Shown here: piece by piece, positions 9,701 through 17,518 of the stretch
How positions within the stretch are numbered: position 1 is the stretch's first letter
Layout: each line of letters opens with the position of its first letter
Origin: Bifidobacterium primatium
GTDB taxonomy: Bacteria; Actinomycetota; Actinomycetes; Actinomycetales; Bifidobacteriaceae
Direction of reading: 5' to 3'
Assembly: GCF_002802875.1 (NCBI RefSeq)
Contig: NZ_PEBI01000001.1
Coordinates: 955,830 to 1,019,829 of the forward strand
Length of the DNA: 64,000 nucleotides
Made by a program: the position numbers and the translations under genes
The notes under the pieces: model-generated
What the model was told of the DNA's origin: nothing
Database searches by the model: none
Seen by the model: only the letters and a program-made list of their open reading frames with translations

Positions 9701-10664
9701 GCTGCAGGACGGCAACACGCAGTCGAAGCCCACGCTCGGTCTGGATGTGTCGAGCATCCGTCACGGCCACGCACCGTCCGTTTCCGACACCGCCGATAAT
9801 CTTCCGGCGCATGCGGCCGCCTCGGCCACCGGGCCAGCCGTGCCGATGCCGGTGAGCGTGAAGCCGGCGCTGCCCGAGAACCCGAACGCCAGGAACGCCA
9901 ATGCCGCTCAGGGCGCCAAGAGCAACGAGGGCGTCGGCGACGCCACCATCGTCATGGAGCCGCTGCCGGCGAGCTTCGAACCGCAGCTGCCGATGAACCC
10001 GCCGTCGTATTCGCCCACCGGCAACGTGCAGCAGCAGGCGGCCATGGCCATCGACGAGGAGGAGCAGTCCCCGGAGGTCCGCAAAAAGCAGCGTATGCAT
10101 CGCATCGTGGCCGTGCTGTGCACGGTCGTCGTGCTGGCGGTGATCTTCGCCGGCGCCGCAATGGCCCTGGGCCTGTTCTCGCCGGATAAGGGCAAGACCA
10201 AGTCGGCGGACGCCTGGCCGTCCATCAATACGTCGGAGGTCGGCGGCTTCCCGAGCTCGTCGTCCACCGCGCCGTCCACGTCGTCCACGCCGAAGAAGAC
10301 CACGGCGTCGGCCACCCCCACGCCGTCGAACACCACGGCATACACCACGTCCACGCAGACCTTCGTCGATGGTTCCGCCACCCTCGGCGGCCGCGGCTGG
10401 TACGTGCAGCTCGCCCAGCAGGAGGACGTCTCCCGCGTGGTGGTCTCGCTGCGACAGCCCGGCGGCAAGGCCGCGATCTATGCGGGCGCGACGAGCGACA
10501 ATCCGACCGGCGGCACCAAGGTGGCGGAGTTCTCCTTCGCGGCCGGCGGCACCACCGAGGTCAAGCTCAGCAAGTCGGTCAAGACGCAGAGTCTTGTCAT
10601 CTGGGTCCCGTCCGACACCACTCCGGAGGGCGGTCTCTACTTCAACTCCGTCCAGGTGTACTGA
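6762..10664 (+). CDS. murJ: Lipid II flippase MurJ fused to pseudokinase and C-terminal domain
   Basis: A 1300-residue fusion. Residues 1-530 form a MurJ/MviN membrane domain (opening SNSVGRNSLIMAAGTAASR) that flips lipid II across the membrane for peptidoglycan synthesis. A disordered linker follows, then from about 644 a kinase-like domain (DRYTLVQVLREEPGLSVWRA). Its catalytic-loop counterpart reads HRAISADVI, with Ala in place of the usual Asp, and no DFG is evident, so it should be inactive. A second disordered stretch precedes a single membrane helix (about 1120-1140), a Ser/Thr-rich linker and a beta-rich extracellular domain (FVDGSATLGGRGWYVQLAQ onward). Mycobacterial MviN has the same plan; there the pseudokinase is controlled by phosphorylation. 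The start overlaps the DUF6049 stop (ATGA). Confidence 0.93.
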   Translation: MSNSVGRNSLIMAAGTAASRVTGQIRSILLAAAIGTTGIAANAYQTGSMIPQVIFTLISGGIFNAVLVPQIVRTLKHKDANERLSKLITLAIALLLGITALMMLATPIVTRLYVNPNWAPEQRALVDAFTLWCMPQIFFYGLYLVLGQILAAKGRFGTYAWSSVGANVISCAGFIAFIMMFGNASRQPMEFWTNDKILLTAGTWTLGVAFQALVLFVPLLHIGLKYRIKWGIHGIGLRSMGKVAIWSLALTVLNLIVGMVTSQINTGAPLAGHDLHGIAGNGSYQYAYSLYILPYSLIAVSITTAVFPKLSRAISDNDIASARADLSSSVRNVGLSMMFFSAALIAMPVPITRALLPSVSVHDALLIAGPLVSLSVGLVPISAFLLIQRTFYAYEDGKSPFLFALFNNAVQLVFLLVSIAVLPPQHWAMLVGLSLSIAYLVTIPFLFLRLRRRMGGSLDGRRILVMHAKALVAGAVSGVASWLVGKPLMALLGVHYDRFDGVMRWVDSLIICVVLTIVIAAVYAALLMVLRVSEFTDLIHAVAARLGRGRSAAQPDAVGNADTGESNHDGTDSGTPDDAAAAARNTVKPRTVSSSTTGGPASVTDSSLVAQEARPSGTPTYRIATAESARNLFAYEKSSTMKPGLGDTLIDRYTLVQVLREEPGLSVWRANDSVMAKDCQLFLISDVEISANANEIASSLVLSHNPRFTPIQQIRSEEGACIIITDLDPGISLSRYLAHNAGAPHHALSAEAIRTIMGESVEAALSLRAAKLNHRAISADVIRLTSQHVTLADAPISSALVPALLGPSENPDSEAVVIRQLAAVLFEAVTGHRYEAGTKVDSAEFADVPEEFRIICMRGLGLHEAGEPVPVPISTLNEFEVLLGTWKPVTELTHDDMTIASHASSQSVELVQVLPAKKENIVDLPAAFRPAPEKPQLSQEPAGKAWSTNQLLFSGHREVDEANPEDFASDYYDPLSPDLPLQDGNTQSKPTLGLDVSSIRHGHAPSVSDTADNLPAHAAASATGPAVPMPVSVKPALPENPNARNANAAQGAKSNEGVGDATIVMEPLPASFEPQLPMNPPSYSPTGNVQQQAAMAIDEEEQSPEVRKKQRMHRIVAVLCTVVVLAVIFAGAAMALGLFSPDKGKTKSADAWPSINTSEVGGFPSSSSTAPSTSSTPKKTTASATPTPSNTTAYTTSTQTFVDGSATLGGRGWYVQLAQQEDVSRVVVSLRQPGGKAAIYAGATSDNPTGGTKVAEFSFAAGGTTEVKLSKSVKTQSLVIWVPSDTTPEGGLYFNSVQVY

Positions 10665-10701
10665 ACGTTCGACGGTATCAAACCCTCGATATCGCGATAT
10701 T

Positions 10702-10739
10702 CGCGGTGTGGTCCATCCGTTCCGATGGACCACACCGCG
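10702..10739 (+). terminator. Terminator of the murJ operon
   Basis: A perfect 16-bp stem (CGCGGTGTGGTCCATC with its complement) with a 6-nt loop is followed by TTGTTGTTATTT. It lies 38 bases after the murJ stop. Confidence 0.85.
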
Positions 10740-10838
10740 TTGTTGTTATTTCGCGTCGTAATCCAGCGAAACTCCAATAGCCTGATTTCAAGATCGTTGC
10801 AATCACGCGGTTTCTTCCTGCCCCAATGTCAAACGACG

Positions 10839-10880
10839 ATGGACTACGTCGCATTTCGCACATTTCGCTGCGTAGTCCAT
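10839..10880. repeat. Inverted repeat in the murJ-fic gap
   Basis: Arms ATGGACTACG and CGTAGTCCAT (10 bp) are separated by 22 bases rich in TTTCGC. The arm resembles the GTCCATC/GATGGAC core of the murJ terminator upstream. The function is unknown; it may be a degenerate second terminator. Confidence 0.5.
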
Positions 10881-11067
10881 GTCGCAGCAAATCACGACGA
10901 CAGGCTCACACCGCGATAATCGTGGCTCCCAGCGCAATCAGGATTGCAACCGCCCACAGGTGTCAATCGATGCTCGCCGCCCGCCACAGGTCATCATTCA
11001 TCGCCATATCTCGTCTTCCAATGCGTCAAAAACGTCATTTCGACGCATAAGGACCCCACCGGACCTA

Positions 11068-11104
11068 CTCTAACGTGTCTTTTCCTTAAAAAGACACGTT
11101 AGAG
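11068..11104. repeat. Inverted repeat 1 upstream of fic
   Basis: Perfect 16-bp arms (CTCTAACGTGTCTTTT and its complement) surround a 5-nt centre. A second copy with one base changed lies at 11123-11153. The pair sits in the fic promoter region, which suggests an operator, or an RNA hairpin if transcribed. Confidence 0.75.
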
Positions 11105-11122
11105 ACTCCATTCACCTCTCAT

Positions 11123-11153
11123 TAACGCGTCTTTTTGCCAAAAAGACGCGTTA
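11123..11153. repeat. Inverted repeat 2 upstream of fic
   Basis: Perfect 14-bp arms (TAACGCGTCTTTTT and its complement) surround a 3-nt centre, 55 bp downstream of repeat 1 and about 55 bp before the fic start. The arms match repeat 1 except for T to C in AACG(T/C)GTCTTTT. Confidence 0.75.
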
Positions 11154-11208
11154 GAAGGTAGGATGTATCCCTACTAAAGATTCCTTTGACGAGAAAGTGC
11201 GATTGACG

Positions 11209-12462
11209 ATGGATTACAAAAGCATCAGACAAGCCGTACATATGAGTCAATCCACCAAGCCGCCGAAGGATATCGCCGAGACCGAATACCGGCAGCGTCT
11301 CGCCGGATGGAGCACGTTCCGTTCCGGAATCGTATTGGACGGTCATGAGCTGTTCGTCACGGGCTTTCGAGAGCTCATGACGCTCTCCGACCGCGTTCGA
11401 GAACAGGATGACGCCGTCGTCGCACTATGGAATAAGCTTCCGCCAATCGCACGGCGAGCGTACATCATGGATCTCATCGGCGCCGAAATGCAGAGCACCA
11501 ACGATATCGAAGGCGTACGCTCCACGCGCCGTGAAATCAGCGACGCACTGGAAGTCGCCCTGACGAATGGGCCGAAGAAAAGATTCACCGAATTCGCGAG
11601 GCTTTTTCTCGCCCTGAGTGACGACGACCCGACCCATCTCGATTTTCCGCAGTCATTGCAGGATATCCGTACCATCTATGATGGTGTAATCGCAGGCGAA
11701 CTCGCCGAAGACAGGATACCCGACGGCGAAATCTTCCGTGATGGTCCCGTGTATATCGATAACGCGGCCACGGGTAAACGTATTCATACCGGAGCGACGC
11801 CGGAATCGGCCATCATCGCATTGCTCACGCAATGGCTGCGTTTATCCCACGACGACGGCGTACCACCACTTATCAGAGCGGCGATGTGCCATTACGCATT
11901 CGAATGCATTCATCCGTTTTATGACGGCAATGGCCGAATGGGACGGTTCCTGTTCGCTCTGCAGCTGCGTAAGCATCTCAGCGTGCCGACCGTCATTGGG
12001 CTGAGTCCATGCATATACGACGGCAAAGCGTCGTATTACAAGGCATTCGAGGATGCGCAGCATCCGCTGAACTGCCAGGACGGAAGCCTGTTCGCCCATC
12101 GGATGATGACATTCGTCGCCGAATCGCAACAACGCATCATCGACGATCTCACGGAAAAGCAAATCATACTGAATCATGCGTTCGGCTCCCTCGAGCAGCT
12201 TCGCGACAATCGGCATTGGGACGATGACCAGGCCAATATCATCGCCTTCCTTATCCAGGAGGAACTGTTCGGCGCGGCTCCGCATCGCATGACCCGAGCA
12301 CAGTTGCGCAGCGCGCTGAACGCCGGCCAGAAACGCGTGAACAATGCCTTGGCGGGACTTGAAGCCAATGAGGTCGTCATCCACACCGGACAACGGCCGG
12401 CATATTATGCGTTGTCGCGTTCCATGCTGGATTCGTTGCTCGGCGATGACGCTCTCAAGTAA
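11209..12462 (+). CDS. Fic-family protein with auto-inhibitory motif and C-terminal winged helix
   Basis: Fic proteins transfer AMP or related groups to target proteins. The catalytic motif [12 protein letters not shown] is complete. An inhibitory T-x3-E-G motif (TNDIEG) precedes the Fic core, the class II arrangement in which the protein restrains itself. The last 80 residues ([21 protein letters not shown], then [17 protein letters not shown]) look like a DNA-binding winged helix. The start is uncertain: GTG 11197, ATG 11209 and ATG 11242 are all in frame; I use 11209 (417 aa). The gene is more AT-rich by eye than its neighbours and sits between murJ and trxB, which suggests insertion into a conserved block (inference). 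Confidence 0.88.
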   Translation: MDYKSIRQAVHMSQSTKPPKDIAETEYRQRLAGWSTFRSGIVLDGHELFVTGFRELMTLSDRVREQDDAVVALWNKLPPIARRAYIMDLIGAEMQSTNDIEGVRSTRREISDALEVALTNGPKKRFTEFARLFLALSDDDPTHLDFPQSLQDIRTIYDGVIAGELAEDRIPDGEIFRDGPVYIDNAATGKRIHTGATPESAIIALLTQWLRLSHDDGVPPLIRAAMCHYAFECIHPFYDGNGRMGRFLFALQLRKHLSVPTVIGLSPCIYDGKASYYKAFEDAQHPLNCQDGSLFAHRMMTFVAESQQRIIDDLTEKQIILNHAFGSLEQLRDNRHWDDDQANIIAFLIQEELFGAAPHRMTRAQLRSALNAGQKRVNNALAGLEANEVVIHTGQRPAYYALSRSMLDSLLGDDALK

Positions 12463-12531
12463 GACTTGCCGAAAGCGGCTGATGTCGGTGTTTCCGCCGA
12501 GGGCGATGGGCACTGTTGTAGGGTGAAAGGC

Positions 12532-13482
12532 ATGAGTGAAACGCAAGAAGCAAGCAAACACGACGTTGTCATCATCGGTTCCGGGCCGGCCGGCTACACG
12601 GCCGCCATCTATCTCGGACGAGCGGGATATCGGCCGCTGATCATCGCCGGCGCCCTGACGCCCGGCGGCCAGCTGGTCAACACCTCCGAGGTGGAGAATT
12701 TCCCCGGATTCCCCGAGGGCATTCTCGGCCCGGAGCTGATGGACCGCATGCGCGAGCAGGCCGAGAAGTTCGGCGCCGTAATCGAATACGACGACGTGAC
12801 CTCGGTGGACTTCTCCGGCGACGACAAGATCCTGCACACGGATTCCGGCACGGACTACCAGGCCAAGGCGGTCATCGTGGCCACGGGATCGCAGCACCGC
12901 AAGCTCGGCGTGCCCGGCGAGGAGGAATTCGCCGGCCGCGGCGTCTCCTATTGCGCCACCTGCGACGGATTCTTCTTCCGCAACAAGCCGATCGTCGTGG
13001 TCGGCGGCGGCGATTCCGCGATGGAGGAGGCGGACTTCCTGTCCCGCTTCGGCTCGTCGGTGACGCTCGTGCATCGTCGTGGCGAGTTCCGCGCGTCGAA
13101 GATCATGGTGGAGCGCGCCCAGGAGAACCCGAAGATTCGTTTCGAACTCAACGCCACGGTTTCGGCAATTCACGGCGATGACCAGTCCGGCGCCACCGAG
13201 GTCGAGCTCACCGACGTCACCACCGGCGAGACGCGCGTGATTCCCGCGAACGGCGTATTCGTGGCCATCGGCCAGATTCCGCAGACGGAGTTCCTCGGCG
13301 GAGCCGTCAAGACCGCCGCCGACGGCACCATCGAGGTCGACGGGGCGTCGTCGCGCACGTCCGTGCCCGGCGTGTTCGCCGCCGGCGACAACGCCGACGC
13401 CGTGTATCAGCAGGCCATCACCGCCGCCGGCATGGGCTGCCGCGCCGCCCTCGACGCCCAGGCGTATCTCATCGGCGAATAG
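12532..13482 (+). CDS. trxB: Thioredoxin reductase TrxB
   Basis: A 316-residue NADPH-dependent flavoenzyme that reduces thioredoxin. Motifs in order: FAD-binding GSGPAGYTAAIY near the N-terminus, the redox-active CATC (in SYCATCDGFFF), NADPH-binding GGGDSAMEEADFL, and the C-terminal GVFAAGDNADAVYQQA segment. Length fits the low-molecular-weight class. The ATG at 12532 is preceded by GAAAGG. A thioredoxin gene, often next door in other Actinobacteria, is not present here. Confidence 0.96.
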   Translation: MSETQEASKHDVVIIGSGPAGYTAAIYLGRAGYRPLIIAGALTPGGQLVNTSEVENFPGFPEGILGPELMDRMREQAEKFGAVIEYDDVTSVDFSGDDKILHTDSGTDYQAKAVIVATGSQHRKLGVPGEEEFAGRGVSYCATCDGFFFRNKPIVVVGGGDSAMEEADFLSRFGSSVTLVHRRGEFRASKIMVERAQENPKIRFELNATVSAIHGDDQSGATEVELTDVTTGETRVIPANGVFVAIGQIPQTEFLGGAVKTAADGTIEVDGASSRTSVPGVFAAGDNADAVYQQAITAAGMGCRAALDAQAYLIGE

Positions 13483-13561
13483 TCGGAACGTGTCGGCGGC
13501 CAATCGTCCGGCGAACGCGATTCGTCGCCGACACCCATTGATGACGTCATTATCGATGGCG

Positions 13562-15334
13562 TCATTGCTGTTGCGTGCTGCGGCCGCAGGATGGGCAGAA
13601 CCGCGCTTCCGCACGCATCCGTGTGCCGCAATGCATGCAGAAACGCCATTGCGAGGTGGGCTGCGCGGCCGTTGGTGGCGAGGCGGGCTGCGGCGATGGT
13701 TGTGGCACGGTCGGTTGTGGCACGGGTCGAGGCACCGACCGTACGGCACCGGTCCCGGCACTGTTCCGAGCCGCCGGTGGCAATGGCACCGAATCGGGCT
13801 GCGAGGCACCGTCAACGGCGACGTTCCCGACCTTGCGTCGCCGCATGACCACCACCGCGATCACCGCAACGCCCGCCACGACAACCACCGCGAGCGCAAT
13901 CGTCATAACGGGATTGCCCGTCAGACCGTCGATGACTCCGCCTGCACCCTTTCCTCCGGCCTTGGAGCCCCCGATGCCATGGGATGCATTCGCGGACGCC
14001 TTGGGCAGATGGGTCTTCATCACGACCAGATATACGGGATCGTCGGCCGAGTCCGCATCCGTGGTCATCACCAGTCGGGAATCATCCGGGGTCATGGCCA
14101 AGGACCGCACCAACCGTTCGCCGTCCGGATGCGCGGCCTCCGAGATTGCGCCGGTGGATGTGTTCACCGCCGAAACATCACCCTGCTTCCCAACGGTGTA
14201 GGCCGTCGAGCCATCGGCGTTCAACGCGATCTGCTCGCCCGCCCCGGTGAGATTCTCCTGCATGCGTTCCGGCATGGCAGTGGACGTCAGCGTCTTTCCC
14301 GTGCCGATGTCGATGGTCCGTATCGTTGCATTCTTCCAGCTGACGTGGCTGTTGTCATCGACCGAGAACTTGCCCATGGCGGCTATCGAACCCCACAGGT
14401 TGTACCCCAGTATCGCGCCTGAATCCGATGGCACAACAGTCGTCAGTTTTCCGCTGTCCGGGTCGAGTGCAGCCAGATCCATCTTGTCGTTGCGCTGCAC
14501 CATCACACTGTGGGTATCGGCGAATTGCGTGGTGAGCAATACCGCGCTTACGTCGTCATCGGTCTGTACGTCGTGGGATGTAGTCTGTTTCCCGCTGGTA
14601 AGGCTGTATGCGCTGAATGCGTATTGCGCGGGCGTGGAGGACGTTTGCTGCCGCAGCAGGCTCAGCACATACACCGTCGTGCCGTCTTCGGTGATGCGCG
14701 CCTGGCTGACGCTGCCCTCGATGTCGAAAGTGCGCTTTTCTGCGGGCAGGGTGAGATCGTATTGATGCAGTCTTGTCGACGAGCCGTTTTCGGTGGCGGT
14801 CAGCATCGTCGAACCATCCTGGGATACCGCCATCAGGCTACCCACACAATCACCCAGTCGCCGTTCCGTTTCCCCCTTCATGTCGACGGCACGAACGGCG
14901 TCCGACGAGGAGGCTCCCGTGCTGTAGTACAACGTCGCCGATTTCGGATCCATGATGGCGCCGATTGCGGATACGGTATTGACCTTGCCGGTCCGCAGAT
15001 CGACGATTCGCACGGTATGCAGTTTCTCCGAGATACTGCCGAACCGGGTGGCGGCGACATACCGCCCATCCGCGCTGATGCTCACTCCGGGATAGGACCC
15101 ACCATCGGCGTTGTCGTCGATGCGTATGGACTTCTCCCAGGTCGGCGTCGGCGAGGACGCGGCATACGATGAATCGGCGGGAGCGATCATCATGCCGAAT
15201 ATCACGGCGATTGCGAATATCACCGTCGACAACGTCGCATTTGCGGCCGCGATTGGTATGGGCGGCCGGCTTACGGACGATGACTGACGCATACATGACG
15301 ATTGGCGCGGCTGTGTGTATGACGACTGACGCAT
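13562..15334 (-). CDS. Membrane-anchored beta-propeller protein with C-terminal zinc ribbon
   Basis: About 590 residues. An N-terminal hydrophobic segment (FAIAVIFGMMIAPADSSYA) looks like a signal peptide or anchor. It is followed by about 350 residues of repeated beta-strand blades with WD40/YVTN-like character (YPGVSISADGRYVAATRFG, SLMAVSQDGSTMLTATENG, LAMTPDDSRLVMTTDADS). A membrane helix (VMTIALAVVVVAGVAVIAVVV) then leads to a proline-rich tail ending in a double CxxC zinc ribbon (CMHCG, then CPSCG). If the first helix is cleaved, the propeller is outside and the ribbon inside. Several starts are possible; I use ATG 15334 because AGGGGAAG precedes it. The N-terminus repeats MRQSS. Function unknown. 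Confidence 0.7.
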   Translation of the reverse strand: MRQSSYTQPRQSSCMRQSSSVSRPPIPIAAANATLSTVIFAIAVIFGMMIAPADSSYAASSPTPTWEKSIRIDDNADGGSYPGVSISADGRYVAATRFGSISEKLHTVRIVDLRTGKVNTVSAIGAIMDPKSATLYYSTGASSSDAVRAVDMKGETERRLGDCVGSLMAVSQDGSTMLTATENGSSTRLHQYDLTLPAEKRTFDIEGSVSQARITEDGTTVYVLSLLRQQTSSTPAQYAFSAYSLTSGKQTTSHDVQTDDDVSAVLLTTQFADTHSVMVQRNDKMDLAALDPDSGKLTTVVPSDSGAILGYNLWGSIAAMGKFSVDDNSHVSWKNATIRTIDIGTGKTLTSTAMPERMQENLTGAGEQIALNADGSTAYTVGKQGDVSAVNTSTGAISEAAHPDGERLVRSLAMTPDDSRLVMTTDADSADDPVYLVVMKTHLPKASANASHGIGGSKAGGKGAGGVIDGLTGNPVMTIALAVVVVAGVAVIAVVVMRRRKVGNVAVDGASQPDSVPLPPAARNSAGTGAVRSVPRPVPQPTVPQPSPQPASPPTAAQPTSQWRFCMHCGTRMRAEARFCPSCGRSTQQQ

Positions 15335-15438
15335 CGGCTTCCCCTGTCTCATTTCACCATTGACATGACGACTCTCGTGATTCCTGATTATAGGCCGATG
15401 CGGTTTCCGCCCCAATACCCGACCGCTCTCCTAATGAT

Positions 15439-15454
15439 CGTTTCACGTGAAAAA
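15439..15454. other. parS-like site 1
   Basis: The core TTTCACGTGAAA matches the parS consensus TGTTTCACGTGAAACA at 14 of 16 positions. It directly abuts the terminator of the small membrane protein gene. Confidence 0.6.
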
Positions 15455-15496
15455 GCAGCATGGCTTCCATACCAAGTCGGCGGAAACCATGCTGCT
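15454..15496 (-). terminator. Terminator of the small membrane protein gene
   Basis: Arms AGCAGCATGG and CCATGCTGCT (10 bp) enclose a 23-nt loop. On the minus strand the stem is followed by TTTTT, which runs into parS-like site 1. Confidence 0.75.
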
Positions 15497-15529
15497 GTTC
15501 TATCGTTGGGGCGGTATCGCCCGATGCTC

Positions 15530-15820
15530 TCAGCCCAGGCGTGGAGCAGAGGGGCCGTTCATGCGGTTCTGCCGCTCCTCCTCCTTGGCCTTCTTCATGT
15601 TGTAGAGCAGCTGAAGCACCATCACCACAAACAGCACCACGTCGAAGACGATGCCGACCATCACGCTGCCGTACTCGTTTGCTGTGTAGAACGGCGCGAC
15701 GACCATGAGGACAATGCAGATGGGAACCATCATCCATGTGCGGCGCAGCTTCCCCTTGTAGTTCATATTCCAGTAGATCAGGGATTTATCCTTCTTGCCG
15801 GCCACGATAATCTCCTTCAT
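15530..15820 (-). CDS. Small two-helix membrane protein
   Basis: A 96-residue protein with a basic N-terminus, two membrane helices (about 29-46, TWMMVPICIVLMVVAPFY, and about 52-73, SVMVGIVFDVVLFVVMVLQL) and a charged cytoplasmic tail rich in Lys, Glu and Arg. AAGGAG lies ahead of the ATG. It is a single-gene unit downstream of parB with its own terminator. I recognise no family; real coding is supported by the helix pattern, the ribosome-binding site and the terminator. Confidence 0.7.
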   Translation of the reverse strand: MKEIIVAGKKDKSLIYWNMNYKGKLRRTWMMVPICIVLMVVAPFYTANEYGSVMVGIVFDVVLFVVMVLQLLYNMKKAKEEERQNRMNGPSAPRLG

Positions 15821-16001
15821 CGAGCGTTATGCCGGGTGTATCACCCGGTCATCTGCCTGCAATTTCACGGTAGAAGACGTCGGTGAAGACAACATGAACC
15901 GGAGGATAACCCCCGAATATCATTGTGCGACACCGCGATAAATATACCCCCTACGATTTGATATGGTCCGGTCGAATCAAATGGAATCAGGGCTCATACG
16001 A

Positions 16002-16037
16002 CGTTGGGGGACGTTTCACGTGAAACGTCCCCCAACG
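16002..16037. other. parS-like site 2 inside a 36-bp perfect palindrome after parB
   Basis: The half-sequence CGTTGGGGGACGTTTCAC is followed by its exact complement, giving 18-bp arms with no loop. The central CGTTTCACGTGAAACG matches parS at 14 of 16. It lies 24 bases beyond the parB stop, so it may act as both a ParB-binding site and a transcript hairpin. There is no strong T run. Confidence 0.8.
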
Positions 16038-16061
16038 AATCGAATACAGCGAATGGAAGTC

Positions 16062-17516
16062 TCAGATCCAGCCGTCGTCCTTGCCGTCAGCGGCTTCGCC
16101 CGACTGATGTTCGCTGCCAAGCAGCTGCAGGATACGGTCGAAATCCTCCTCCGACGCGAAGGTGATTTCGATACGGCCCTTCTTCTTCGAACCACGAATC
16201 GCCACCTTGGTGTCGAAACGGTTCTCCAACGAATGCAGTGCCGGCGAATCCGCCCAGACGTTCTGGCGACGCGGCTTCTTCTTGCCGTCCGGATTCTGAC
16301 GGACCTCCGTGGCCACGATCTCCTCGGTGGTGCGCACGGAAAGACCTTCGGCGATGATCTTGTTCGCCAGTTCCTCCATACGCTCCGGATTCGAAAGTCC
16401 CAGCAGCGCACGCGCATGACCCGCGCTCAGTACACCGGCCGACACCTTCTTCTGCACCGATGCCGGCAGCTGCAGCAGACGCAGCGTATTGGCGATCTGC
16501 GGACGCGACTTCGACACCGACTTCGACAGCTGTTCCTGCGTCAGTCCGAATTCGCTCAGCATCTGCTGATACGCCGCCGCCTCTTCCAGCGGGTTCAGCG
16601 CCACACGATGCAGATTCTCCAGCAACGCATCGCGAAGCATATCGGTATCCGACGTGGTCTTCACGATGGCGGGAATCGTGGTCAGATCAGCCAGCTGGGT
16701 CGCACGCCAACGTCGCTCGCCCATGATGAGCTCGTACGGCGCCTTGCTGTCGGAGGCCTCGATGGCCTCCGCCGTGCGCTTGCGCACGACGATGGGCTGC
16801 AGCACGCCGACTTCCTGAATCGAACGAGAAAGCTCCCGCAGCTCGTCCTCGTCGAAGATCTGACGCGGCTGATGATCGTTCGGCGTGATGTCCGTAACCG
16901 ACAGCTCGGCCAGATATCCACCGGCGACCGGCTTGGGCCCTTCGGCTGCGGATTCGGACACATCATCACGCTGTGCAGCGGACTTCGCCGACGCCTTCTT
17001 GACTCCGGCGGCCTTCGCGGCGGACCTGCCACTGCCTTTACCGCTGCCGGCATGATCGCCGGCAGCGGCGGCCGCAGCGGCTTCGGGCTTCGCTGCGGCA
17101 TTGGCGATCTGCGAAGACAGCGGTCGGGTCGGTGCAATCAGATCCGACAATGCACTCGGAGTCACGCCGGCGCTCGACGATGCTCCGTCAGAGGAATCCC
17201 CGCCGAAGAACATATCGCTCGGATGCAGCGAGTCCACGAGAGACGGCATGCTCGGCCGCTTGTTCTTCCGTCCGGCCGCGCCCTTCGAACCGGAGGACTC
17301 TCCCCCGGCCTCAGCACGATTGTGCTGCGTGGACTTCACCGGCTTGACGGGTTTCGTTGCACCGGCCGTGGTCGATGCTCCGGAATCCGTACGCGAGGTC
17401 TTCTCCGCAGAGTCCGCAGCCGGCGCCGCCGGCTTCTTCTCTTCAGGCTCTTCGCCCGGAAGCGAGGGGAACAAGGCGCCGAGGCCCTTGCCCAAACGAC
17501 GAGAACGTGCTGCCAT
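16062..17516 (-). CDS. parB: Chromosome partitioning protein ParB
   Basis: A 484-residue CTP-dependent DNA clamp that loads at parS and spreads to form the origin segregation complex with ParA. The N-terminal 175 residues are long, disordered and rich in Ala, Ser and Pro, more than the family usually has. The ParB core follows: VLQPIVVRKR, the nucleotide-binding GERRWRATQLA, then ENLHRVALNPLEEAAAYQQM and an HTH with LTQEQLSKSVSKSRPQIANT. The C-terminal dimer domain ends in GWI. The gene follows parA with a two-base gap. Confidence 0.96.
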   Translation of the reverse strand: MAARSRRLGKGLGALFPSLPGEEPEEKKPAAPAADSAEKTSRTDSGASTTAGATKPVKPVKSTQHNRAEAGGESSGSKGAAGRKNKRPSMPSLVDSLHPSDMFFGGDSSDGASSSAGVTPSALSDLIAPTRPLSSQIANAAAKPEAAAAAAAGDHAGSGKGSGRSAAKAAGVKKASAKSAAQRDDVSESAAEGPKPVAGGYLAELSVTDITPNDHQPRQIFDEDELRELSRSIQEVGVLQPIVVRKRTAEAIEASDSKAPYELIMGERRWRATQLADLTTIPAIVKTTSDTDMLRDALLENLHRVALNPLEEAAAYQQMLSEFGLTQEQLSKSVSKSRPQIANTLRLLQLPASVQKKVSAGVLSAGHARALLGLSNPERMEELANKIIAEGLSVRTTEEIVATEVRQNPDGKKKPRRQNVWADSPALHSLENRFDTKVAIRGSKKKGRIEITFASEEDFDRILQLLGSEHQSGEAADGKDDGWI

Positions 17517-17518
17517 GA

